Notes under the pieces: model-generated
The model's database searches: none
Told to the model about the DNA's origin: nothing
The model's input: the letters and a program-made list of their open reading frames with translations, nothing else
Origin: Nocardia crassostreae
GTDB lineage: Bacteria > Actinomycetota > Actinomycetes > Mycobacteriales > Mycobacteriaceae
Direction of reading: 5' to 3'
NCBI RefSeq assembly: GCF_001613405.1
Contig: NZ_BDCH01000020.1
Coordinates: 186,001-250,000, forward strand
Length of the DNA: 64,000 bases
In this document: positions 8,189 through 18,100 of the stretch, piece after piece
Position numbering within the stretch: the stretch's first letter is position 1
Layout: each line of letters begins with the position of its first letter
Made by a program: the position numbers and the translations under genes

Positions 8189-11100
8189 CGCGGTCTCCTG
8201 GCGAATCCTGCTCCCCGACCTCATCTCCGCCTGGTCCCAGATCTCGGCCGGAACCACACTCACCCTGGATGCGACCGGCACCTCCCTGCGCACCTGGGCA
8301 CACGCCCTGAACACCCTCGCCTCGGAACCGGTCCCAGCCAGCGCGATAGGCGCGCAGGACATCTCGGAAGCTTCAGCTGCGGCAGACGTCCCCACCGAGG
8401 GTGGGGCGGAGAGCCAGAGCTGGCCACTCGACGAGCTGGAGCACTGGCGCGATGTGTTGGCCACCGATGCGGTTCTGGGCCGACGGCGTTTGGATCCGGC
8501 GGTCGACACGCACGGCACTGCCGGTCGCATCGAGGTCGAGGTGCCCGCCGCCGCGTCGGCGGCGCTGGTCGGCCGGATCGCCGCCGCATACCGCTGCGGC
8601 GTGGAGGAGGCTCTGCTCGCCGCCCTCACTCTCGCATTGGCGCGATGGCGCACGCGCCGTGGGCAATTCGATGCGGCCGCCGCCGAAACCCTGGTCGCGG
8701 TCGAGCGGCACGGCCGCGACGAGGCCGCGGTCCCCGGCGCCGACCTGTCCCGCACCGTGGGCTGGTTCACCGCACAGGTCCCCGTGCGCCTGGGACCCGT
8801 AGTGGTGGGCCCCGAACCGATGTCGGCGAGTGACGGGGATGCGGCCACCGGTTTGGGTGCGGCTGAGGCGGCGTTGAAGCTGGTCAAGGAGCAGGTGCGG
8901 GCGGTTCCGCGTGGTGGGTTCGGATATGGGCTGTTGCGGTATCTGAATTCGCGGACGGCGGGGGAGTTGGCCGGGTTGGGGGAGCCTCAGGTCGGGTTCA
9001 ACTATCTCGGGCAGTTGCCGGATGTGGCGGTGGAGGCGGACTGGGTTCCGGTGTCGATGGCCGATCGGCTCGGTGGGCATGCGGATCCGGATATGCCGTT
9101 GGCGGCCGTGGTGTCGGTGGATGCGGTGACGCTCGAATCCGAACGGGAGCAGCGCATTCGGGCCGTGTGGAAGTTCGCGGCGGGGGCCGTGGATCTCGCC
9201 GATGTGGAAGAGCCGGCGCGGGAATGGGTTTCGGCGGTCGGGGAGATCGCCGAGCTGGCGGCCGGTACGGTCGGGGGATTCACGCCGAGTGATCTGCCGC
9301 TGCTGGAGGCCACGCAGGCCGAAATCGACTCGTGGGAACGCGAATACGTGCGCCTCGACGATGTGTGGCCGTTGACGCCATTGCAGCGGGGGCTGATGTT
9401 CCAGGCGCAGCTGGCCGACGGGAGCTCGGACGGGTACTCGGTGCAGGCCGTGATCGATGTTGAGGCCGATGTCGATATCGAGCGACTGCGGGGCGCGGCC
9501 GAGGCGCTGGTCCGGCGGCACGAGGTATTGCGGGCCGGGTTCGTACAGTCCGGTGATCGAGCCGTTCAGGTGATCGCCGCCGAGGTGGCGGCGCCGTGCG
9601 CCTATCTCGAGGCGTTCGGCGCGTCCGAGGCCGAACTCGACGAGATCGCGGCCGCGGAGCTGCGCACACCCTTCGCGGTCGGTACGCCGCCGCTGATCAG
9701 GTTCCTGTGCATTGCGCTGGGGGAGCGCCGGTTCCGGCTCGTCATCACCAACCATCACCTGATCCTCGACTGCTGGTCCATGCCGTTGCTGTTCGCCGAA
9801 CTCATCGGACTCTACGAAACCGGCGGAACGGCAGCGGGATTCGGATCACCGGAACCCTTCCGGCGGTACCTCGAATGGCTGTCCGGGCGCGATGCCGACC
9901 AGGCCAGGGAGGCGTGGTCCCGCGCCCTCGACGGTTTCGAAGGCCCGACCTTGGTCGCCCCGACCGCCCCGCGCGCCGATGCCGCGACCGCCCCTGTCGC
10001 CCACGAGGTTCCGCTGCCCGACGGCCTGGCCGACCGGCTGCGCGCCACGGCCGCCGACTGCCAGGTCACCGTGAACACCATCGTGCAGGCCGCCTGGCCA
10101 CTGCTCCTGGGCGAACTCACCGGTTCCGCCGATATCGTCTTCGGCGCAACGGTTTCCGGCCGCCCGCCGGAGCTGCCCGGCGCCGAGCGCATGATCGGCA
10201 TGCTGGTGAACACCGTCCCCGTGCGCATCACCCTGAACCCGGCCGAACCCCTCGCCGCCCTCCTCTCCCGCATCCAGCGCGAACAGGCGGACCTGGCCGA
10301 ACACCAATTCCTCGGCCTGGACGAAATCCACGCCCGCACAGGCTTCGGCCCCCTGTTCGACACCGCCACCGTCTTCGAGTCCTACCCCGTCGACGCCGCC
10401 TCCCTGACCGCCGCCACCCGCCAAGCCCAACTCGCCATAACCGGCATCCAGGCCCACGACGGCACCCACTACCCCCTCTCCCTGGCCGCCTACTCCACCG
10501 ACGGCCTCCGCCTGGAGATCACCCGCTCCCCCCGCTACTTCGAAGCGGCCCAAGCGGATTCGATCGCCACCGCCCTGGCCCACCTACTCCACGCCCTCAC
10601 CGAGAACCCTCACCGCCGCACCAGCCAACTCCACAGCACCGACCCGGTCGAGAGTCCGGCCATAGTCCACGGAGCACCGACCCACCCGACCCAATTGCTC
10701 CCCGACCTCCTGACCGCTGGCGCGCTGCCGGACACCCTCGCAGTGGTCACCGCCCATCCAGACCTGGAGTCCGGGACCGGAAACGGCCTGCTCGCCGCTA
10801 TTGCCATGGCCACCCGTGCGGCGCAGAGCGGTGGCAGTGACACACAAACCTCGAACAGGCGGTCCGACGGCGACCCGGGGCATGGGGGCAGCGTCACGCC
10901 CCCGAGCACGCTCTCCTTCGAAGGGCGCCTGACGTATCGCGAACTGGACGCCCTTTCGAACCGCCTGGCGCGCCTCCTGATCGACGCTGGGGCCGGTCCC
11001 GAGCATGCGGTGCTGGTGGCCCTGCCGCGCTCGGCAGCGGCCATGCTGGCGATCTGGGCCATTGCGAAGACCGGCGCGGCTTTCGTGCCCGTCGATGTGA

Positions 11101-14100
11101 CCCAACCGGTCGCTCGGACTGTCGCGATCGCGGCGGAATGCGATGCGGTTCTGGGCATCGCCATGTCGCGCCCGGAGTCTGCGACCGAGTCCAGCGAGAC
11201 GGATGGGGCGCTGCCAGAGGGGCCACAGTGGATCGCGCTGGACGATCTGGCGGTCACCGCCGAACTCGGCACTCGGTCGGCCGATCCGGTCACCGACGCC
11301 GAGCGACTGGCTCCCCTGCGGCCCGAGCACGCGGCGTACGTGGTCTTCACCTCCGGCTCGACCGGGACCCCGAAGGGTGTGGTCGTCACCCATTCGGGGC
11401 TGGCGAATCTGGTTGCCGCGACCGCCGAGGGCTGCCGGATCGATTCCGAATCGAGAGTGCTGCACTGCCTGAATCCGGCTTTCGATGCCGCGATCTCGGT
11501 GTGGCTGACGACCTTCGCGGCGCGTGCCACGCTCGTCATCGCCCCGCCGGAGGCGAACGCCGGTGCGGAGCTGGCGGCGGTGATCGCGGAAGGCGCTGCG
11601 ACGCACCTCATTTGCACGCCATCCATGCTGGGCACCCTCGAGGCGGCCGACCTCTCCGGCGTCCGCTTCATCGCTCTCGGCGGTGAACCGTGCCCGCCCG
11701 CTCTCATTACGCGTATGGGGCAGGGGCGGCACGTGGTGAACACCTACGGCCCTGCCGAAACCACCGTCGCCGTCACCTACTGCGACCCGATGACGCCGGA
11801 CACCGCGTCCATCATTGGGCACCCGGTTCCGGGGACTACCCTGCTCGTGCTGGACAGCTGGCTGCGCCCGGTCCCGCTGGGCGGGGTCGGCGAACTGTAC
11901 GTGCGCGGCCTCGGCGTCGCCCGCGGGTACGCCGCCCGCCCGGATCTCTCCGCCACGCGATTCGTTCCGGATCCTTACTCGGCCGGGCAGCGATTGTATC
12001 GGACCGGCGACTTGATGCGCTGCACACCAGCCGGTTTCGAGTACGTCGGGCGCACCGATCACCAGGTCAAGATTCGCGGTATCCGCGTCGAACCCGGTGA
12101 AGTGGACGTGGCCCTGATGGCGCATCCCCGGGTCGAGGCGGCCATCACAATCGCGCACCGAACCTCCACCGGGGCAATGGCGCTGTGCTCGTACGTCACC
12201 GTGTCCGATACGGCGAAAGGTGCAGCGTCCGAGCCGGAGTCGACGGTGCAGCGGTCACTGACCGCGAGCGAGCTGCACGTGTGGATCGCGGGGCGGCTGC
12301 CGCGGTACCTGGTGCCGTCGAGCATTCAGGTGCTGGACGAGCTGCCGCGGACCGATAGCGGGAAGGTCGATCTGCGGGCCTTGCCGGAACCGGTGGTGGC
12401 TCAGGCGGAATACGTTGCGCCGGTCGGCCTCGAGGTCCTCATCGCGGAGATCTTCGCCGAGGTGCTGGGGAACGAGCGGGTCGGGGCGCGCGACGACTTC
12501 TTCGCATTGGGCGGGGATTCGCTGATCGCCACACGGGTTTCGGCGTGGTTGAGTGCGGCATTGCAGGTGGCCGTGCCGGTGCGCATGTTGTTCGAGGCGC
12601 CCGTGGTGGGGGAGTTGGCGCGGCGGCTGACGGGTGCGCGGGCCGATTCGGCGGAGCCCGCGCTGGTGCGCGGAGTGCGGCCGGATCGCGTGCCGTTGTC
12701 TCCGGCGCAGCAGCGGATGTGGTTCGTCAATCGCTACGATCCGGCATCACCCGCGTACAACGTACCTGTGGCGCTGCGGCTTTCGGGTCGGCTGGATCAT
12801 GATGCACTGCGAGATGCCTTGCGGGATGTGATCGAGCGGCACGAGACGCTGCGGACGGTCTATCCCGATATCGACGGTGTGGGCGGGCAGCAGGTGCTGA
12901 CGGTCGACCAGGTGCCGCTGGACCTCCAGCCGGTCGATGTGTCGGTCGAAGAACTGCCTGCCGCGGTGGTGCGCACGGTGACAGCGGGATTCGATGTCAC
13001 CGCGGCGGTTCCCTTGCGGCTGCGGCTGTTCCGGATCGCGCCGGAGGAGCATGTGATCGTGCTGGTCGCGCATCACATTGCCACGGATGGTTTCTCCATG
13101 GCTCCGCTGACACGAGATGTGGCCGCGGCCTACGCGATTCGATCCGAAGGCCAGGTGCCGGACTGGGAACCGCTGCCGGTGCAGTATGCCGATTACACGC
13201 TGTGGCAGCACGCTCGGCTCGGAGCCGAGGAGGATCCGGAGTCGCTGCTGGCGCGACAGATCGACTACTGGTCGCGCACGCTGGCGGGCGTACCGGATCA
13301 CCTGGAACTGCCGACGGATCGCCCGCGCCCCGCGCGGGCCTCCCATCGCGCGGGGGAGTGGACGACCCGGGTCGACGGTGCGGTCACGGGCTCGATCGAG
13401 CGGATCGCCCGCACGCACCGGGCCACGCCGTTCATGGTCGTGCACGCGGCCTTGGCGGCCTTGCTGGCTCGGATGAGCGGCACATCCGATGTGGTCATCG
13501 GTACGCCGGTGGCCGGGCGCGGGCGGCGCGAACTCGATGATCTGGTCGGCATGTTCGTGAATACGCTGGTATTGCGCACCGGGATTCGCGCAGGAGAGAG
13601 TTTCGGTGCACTGCTCGACCGGATACGCGATATCGATCTCGCCGCGTTCGAACAGGCCGATGTGCCCTTCGAGCGGCTGGTCGAGGTGCTCGCACCGGCA
13701 CGCTCCGAGGCGCGGCATCCCATCGTGCAGGTCATGCTGGTGTTCCAGAATCTGACGATTCCGGAACTGGAGGTGCCGGAGCTGAATGTCGCTCCGCTGG
13801 AGCTACCGCAGACCAACAGCCGATTCGATCTGAGCTTCACCGTGATCGCCACGGGCGACGGCCTGGAGGTGCGCTGCTGCTACGCCACCGACCTGTTCGA
13901 CGAGCCCACCGTGGCGGCGCTGGCCGATCGGCTGGTGCGGCTGCTCACCGTCGTCACCGGAGAGCACGAAACGCCGGTCGGGGATATCGATCTGCTGACC
14001 GCCGGTGAAACCGACGCGCTGCGGATGGCCGAACCGCCCGCCGCCGCGCCCCGCGCTCTGGCCGAGCTCATGGCGGAGGCCGTCGCCGCCAATCCGGACG

Positions 14101-15152
14101 GCGTCGCGGTGGTCTGCGGGGATCGGCGGCTGACCTATCGGGAGCTCGACGAGCGCGCCGAACTGCTGCCCGCGCAACTCCTGCACGCCGGAGCAGGAAC
14201 GGAAACACTGGTGGCCGTGGGCATTCCACGATCGATCGAATCCGTTCTCGCGGTCTGGGCGGTCGCTCGCACGGGCGCCGCATTCGTTCCGGTGGACCCG
14301 GCCTATCCGGCAGACCGCATTGCCCGCATTATCGAGGTCTCCGGCGTCCGGCTCGGCTTGACGGTCTCCGCACAGCGCGACCGGCTGCCGGGTGCCGTGG
14401 ACTGGTGGAACCTGGACGAGCCGATCGCACCGCAGACCGAGCAAGGGCGGATGGCCACGCGGGCAACACGTCCGGACAACCCGGCCTACGTCATCTTCAC
14501 CTCCGGTTCCACGGGCGCGCCGAAGGGCGTGGTCGTCACCCACTCGAGTCTGGCGAATCTGGCCGTAGCGCAGCGCGACCGCGACGGCATCGGCCAGGAT
14601 TCACGCGTACTGCACGTCGCCTCACCGAGTTTCGACGCCTCGGTACTCGAGCTGCTGATGGCGGTCGGTGCGAGCGCGACGCTGGTGGTCGCGCCGCCGA
14701 CCGTCTTCGCCGGTCCCGATCTCGCCGAACTCATGGCCCGCGAACGGGTCTCGCACATCGGCATCACGCCTTCGGCGCTGTCCACCGTGGATCCGGCCGG
14801 GCTCGATGCGCTGCAAATGATCATCACCGGTGGCGAACCCTGCCCGCCGGAACTGGTGGCGGCCTGGGCCGCGCCGGGCCGCTTGCACTTCAACGACTAC
14901 GGGCCGACCGAGGCCACAGTGTGGGCCACCGGCAGCGCGCCACTGCGTCCTGGCGATCCGATCACCATCGGCGCGCCCGCACCCGGATTGCGCGCGCTGG
15001 TGCTGGACGACCGCCTGCACCCTGTGCCCGACGGCGTGGTGGGCGAGCTGTATCTGGCCGGAATCGCACTGGCACGAGGTTATTTCGGCCGAGTCGATCT
15101 CACTTCGGCGCGGTTCGTCGCCGACCCGTTCACGGCCGGTGAGCGCATGTAG
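8025..15152 (+). CDS. NRPS part 2: E, C2-A2-T2, C3, first half of A3
   Basis: Continues the epimerase in the corrected frame. E motifs seen are HRLACDAVSW (8172 on), RTVGWFT, GYGLLRYLN and FNYLGQL; the second His of the usual HHxxxD is Arg. C2 (about 9340-10620, NHHLILDCWSM) sits after E and is expected to be a D-to-L condensation domain. A2 (about 10700-12400) has FTSGSTGTPKG, NTYGPAETT and pocket residues D,A,S,C,I,L,T,V,A by hand. T2 serine is at 12519. C3 (about 12690-13990, HHIATDGFS) is an LCL type. A3 begins about 14060 (FTSGSTGAPKG, NDYGPTEAT; pocket D,A,L,I,I,T,D,V,W) and is cut by TAG at 15150 inside the YRTGDL motif. No start codon is proposed. Confidence 0.85.
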   Translation, partial: TAQAGPDTIERELEAAAHRLDPRTGHMLALTWLDLDPGPTTPGRLLIAVHRLACDAVSWRILLPDLISAWSQISAGTTLTLDATGTSLRTWAHALNTLASEPVPASAIGAQDISEASAAADVPTEGGAESQSWPLDELEHWRDVLATDAVLGRRRLDPAVDTHGTAGRIEVEVPAAASAALVGRIAAAYRCGVEEALLAALTLALARWRTRRGQFDAAAAETLVAVERHGRDEAAVPGADLSRTVGWFTAQVPVRLGPVVVGPEPMSASDGDAATGLGAAEAALKLVKEQVRAVPRGGFGYGLLRYLNSRTAGELAGLGEPQVGFNYLGQLPDVAVEADWVPVSMADRLGGHADPDMPLAAVVSVDAVTLESEREQRIRAVWKFAAGAVDLADVEEPAREWVSAVGEIAELAAGTVGGFTPSDLPLLEATQAEIDSWEREYVRLDDVWPLTPLQRGLMFQAQLADGSSDGYSVQAVIDVEADVDIERLRGAAEALVRRHEVLRAGFVQSGDRAVQVIAAEVAAPCAYLEAFGASEAELDEIAAAELRTPFAVGTPPLIRFLCIALGERRFRLVITNHHLILDCWSMPLLFAELIGLYETGGTAAGFGSPEPFRRYLEWLSGRDADQAREAWSRALDGFEGPTLVAPTAPRADAATAPVAHEVPLPDGLADRLRATAADCQVTVNTIVQAAWPLLLGELTGSADIVFGATVSGRPPELPGAERMIGMLVNTVPVRITLNPAEPLAALLSRIQREQADLAEHQFLGLDEIHARTGFGPLFDTATVFESYPVDAASLTAATRQAQLAITGIQAHDGTHYPLSLAAYSTDGLRLEITRSPRYFEAAQADSIATALAHLLHALTENPHRRTSQLHSTDPVESPAIVHGAPTHPTQLLPDLLTAGALPDTLAVVTAHPDLESGTGNGLLAAIAMATRAAQSGGSDTQTSNRRSDGDPGHGGSVTPPSTLSFEGRLTYRELDALSNRLARLLIDAGAGPEHAVLVALPRSAAAMLAIWAIAKTGAAFVPVDVTQPVARTVAIAAECDAVLGIAMSRPESATESSETDGALPEGPQWIALDDLAVTAELGTRSADPVTDAERLAPLRPEHAAYVVFTSGSTGTPKGVVVTHSGLANLVAATAEGCRIDSESRVLHCLNPAFDAAISVWLTTFAARATLVIAPPEANAGAELAAVIAEGAATHLICTPSMLGTLEAADLSGVRFIALGGEPCPPALITRMGQGRHVVNTYGPAETTVAVTYCDPMTPDTASIIGHPVPGTTLLVLDSWLRPVPLGGVGELYVRGLGVARGYAARPDLSATRFVPDPYSAGQRLYRTGDLMRCTPAGFEYVGRTDHQVKIRGIRVEPGEVDVALMAHPRVEAAITIAHRTSTGAMALCSYVTVSDTAKGAASEPESTVQRSLTASELHVWIAGRLPRYLVPSSIQVLDELPRTDSGKVDLRALPEPVVAQAEYVAPVGLEVLIAEIFAEVLGNERVGARDDFFALGGDSLIATRVSAWLSAALQVAVPVRMLFEAPVVGELARRLTGARADSAEPALVRGVRPDRVPLSPAQQRMWFVNRYDPASPAYNVPVALRLSGRLDHDALRDALRDVIERHETLRTVYPDIDGVGGQQVLTVDQVPLDLQPVDVSVEELPAAVVRTVTAGFDVTAAVPLRLRLFRIAPEEHVIVLVAHHIATDGFSMAPLTRDVAAAYAIRSEGQVPDWEPLPVQYADYTLWQHARLGAEEDPESLLARQIDYWSRTLAGVPDHLELPTDRPRPARASHRAGEWTTRVDGAVTGSIERIARTHRATPFMVVHAALAALLARMSGTSDVVIGTPVAGRGRRELDDLVGMFVNTLVLRTGIRAGESFGALLDRIRDIDLAAFEQADVPFERLVEVLAPARSEARHPIVQVMLVFQNLTIPELEVPELNVAPLELPQTNSRFDLSFTVIATGDGLEVRCCYATDLFDEPTVAALADRLVRLLTVVTGEHETPVGDIDLLTAGETDALRMAEPPAAAPRALAELMAEAVAANPDGVAVVCGDRRLTYRELDERAELLPAQLLHAGAGTETLVAVGIPRSIESVLAVWAVARTGAAFVPVDPAYPADRIARIIEVSGVRLGLTVSAQRDRLPGAVDWWNLDEPIAPQTEQGRMATRATRPDNPAYVIFTSGSTGAPKGVVVTHSSLANLAVAQRDRDGIGQDSRVLHVASPSFDASVLELLMAVGASATLVVAPPTVFAGPDLAELMARERVSHIGITPSALSTVDPAGLDALQMIITGGEPCPPELVAAWAAPGRLHFNDYGPTEATVWATGSAPLRPGDPITIGAPAPGLRALVLDDRLHPVPDGVVGELYLAGIALARGYFGRVDLTSARFVADPFTAGERM

Positions 15153-18100
15153 CGCACCGGTGACCTGGTGCGGCGACGCGCCGGGAATCTGGAATATCTG
15201 GGGCGCACCGATACTCAGGTGAAGCTGCGCGGATTGCGCATCGAACTCGGAGATATCGAAGCCGCACTCACCGCCGAACCGGGAGTCGCCCATGCGGTCG
15301 CGCTCGTACGGGACAATGACCGCGGCGGCGTGCTCGTCGGCTACGCGGTACCCGCCCCCGGCGAGGACATCGACCCGACTCGGTTGAAGAAGGCTGTGGC
15401 GCAACGACTCCCGTCCTACATGGTGCCTTCTGCCATCGTCGTGCTGGACGACCTGCCGCGTACCGCGAACGGGAAACTTGACCGCGACGCCCTGCCCGCG
15501 CCCCAGCTCGACCTCGGCGACCGGCAGCCTCCCGACGGTCCGGAGGAGGAGGCGGCCGCGGCCGTCTTCGCCGAGGTGCTCGGTATCGAACAAGTCTGGC
15601 GCGATGACGATTTCTTCGCGCTGGGCGGCAATTCGCTCATTGCCACCCGGGTGGTCGCCCGGCTGGGAGCGGCCCTGCACACCGCGGTGCCGGTCCGCGC
15701 CCTCTTCGACGCGCCGACCGTGGCGGAACTGGCCGCCCTCATCGCCTCCGGCGCCGCGTCCGGTCGTCCCCGGCTCGGCCCCCGGCCCCGCCCGGAGCGC
15801 ATCCCCTTGTCGGCGGCGCAGCAGCTCATGTGGTTCCTGAACCGCTACGACCCGGGTTCGCCGATCTACAACATTCCCGGCGCGTTCGAAATCGAAGGGA
15901 CACTGGATATCAGGGCCCTGCGCGCGGCAGTCGACGATGTGGTGGCCAGGCATGAGGCACTGCGGACCATCTACCCCCTGAGCCCCGAAGGCGTTCCCTA
16001 TCAGGAGATCCTCTCCGCCGCAACGGGTATCGCGCCCGTCACCGAAATCGACCTCGGCACAGCGGAAATCGGTGAGGTGCTGACAGCGCAGCTGGCCCGC
16101 GGATTCGATATCACCCGGGAAATCCCGTTGCGCGTCTGCATCGTGCACACCGCCCCGGAACGCACGGTCCTGGCGCTGGCGGTGCACCACATTGCCGCGG
16201 ACGGCTGGTCCATGGCCCCGCTGGCACGAGATGTGTTGTGGGCCTGCGCGGCTCGCGCGGCGGGCGCACAACCCCAATGGCTGCCGCTCCCGCTGCAATA
16301 CGCCGATTACGCACTGTGGCAGCGAGACCTGCTCGGTTCCGACGACGACCCGAACGGTCTCGCCCGCGAACAGCTGGAGTTCTGGCGCACTCGCCTCACC
16401 GGCCTGCCCGAAGTCCACGCGATACCTACGGACCGCAAACGCCCGACCTTGCCGTCCGGTATCGGCGACCGCATCGAATTCGCCATTCCGGCAATGGTTC
16501 ACGACCGCCTGCAAGTGCTGGCACGCACACATGGCGCCAGCCCGTTCATGGTGGTGCACGCGGCCCTCGCGATCCTGCTGGCGCGACTGTCCGGTCAGCC
16601 GGATATCGCCATCGGCTCGGTCGTCGCCGGGCGCGGCGACGGCGAACTCGACGATCTCGTCGGCATGTTCGTCAATACGGTGGTCCTGCGCTCGCGCATC
16701 GACGCGACCGCCGATTTCCGCGCCGTCGTCGCCGCGACGAAACAGGACGATCTGGCCGTCTACGGCAATATGGACCTCCCCTTCGAACGCCTGGTGGAGG
16801 CCCTGGCGCCGGTGCGTTCCACCGCCCACCATCCGCTGTTCCAGGTCTTGCTGGCCTTCCAGAATCTGCGGACCGCGCGAACCGATCTCCCCGGCTTGGC
16901 GATTCGCCCGCTGGAAGCTCCCGCGCCCGGCTCCAAGTTCGATGTCGAATGGATGCTGGCCGAACAATTCGGCGAGGCGGGCGAACCGGCGGGCATCACG
17001 GCCTCGCTCACCTTCGCCACCGACCTGTTCGACCGACCCACCGCCCAGTCCATGGCCGACGGTTTCGTCGCCCTCCTCACCGCGCTGACCGCCACCCCGG
17101 ACGCCCCTGTCGGCGATCTCGAGGTCCCCGGCGAACTACCGCCGCTCACGGCGAGGATTCACGGCGAGGACGCAGCGGTGGTGCACACCGGTCCGCGAGC
17201 CCCCGAACCGCGCCGCGCCTACCGCGCCCCGCGCGACGAGGTGGAGCGCACCCTCACCGCCGCCTTCGAAACCGTCCTCGAATTTCCGCGAATCGGTATC
17301 GACGACAACTTTTTCGAGATCGGCGGCAACTCCATGGCGGCCGTGCGCCTGGTCACGCTGGTGCGCGAGCAGACCGGCATCCCCATGCCGCTGCAATGGA
17401 TGTTCCTCGATCCCACCCCGGCCGCGCTGGCCATTCGATTCGCCGAGGCCGCCGAACAACCCGATGTGGAACCGTCCATGCGCGTGCTGCTGCCCATGCG
17501 CCCGACCGGCAGCGGTCCGGCCGTGTTCTGCGTGCATCCGGCGGTCGGATTGGCTTGGTGCTACGGCGGATTGGTGCAGTACATCGACCGTGCGCACGCC
17601 GTCTACGGCTTGCAGTCCCCGGGCGTGGTGGACGGCGGCACCGCCGACCGGACCGTGCACGATCTCGCCATCCGGTATGTGGAGGAGATCCGCCGCGTCC
17701 AACCGCACGGTCCGTATCACCTGCTCGGGTACTCCGCGGGCGGCCCGCTCGCGCACGCCATGGCGGTCGAATTGCGCCGTCGCGGGGAGCAGGTGCCGTC
17801 GCTGATCATGATGGACGCGCGCGCCGATGTTGCCATCCCCGATGACACCGCCATTCCGCCGCTGGCCCTGCTGCTCGCGGAGTTCGGCGGGATCGACGTG
17901 CCGCCCGAATACGAGGGCATCACCGTCGAACAAGCCGCCGAACTCCTGGAGGCCGCCGGAATCTCGTTCTCCGCCACCGAGATCGATCATCTCTACAGCG
18001 ATCTGCAACACCTGCTGCGCCAGATCGCCGCGCATCGCCCCGAGGTCTTCGACGGCGATCTGCTGTTCTTCACCGCCTCCGGCAATACCGATCCGACCCC

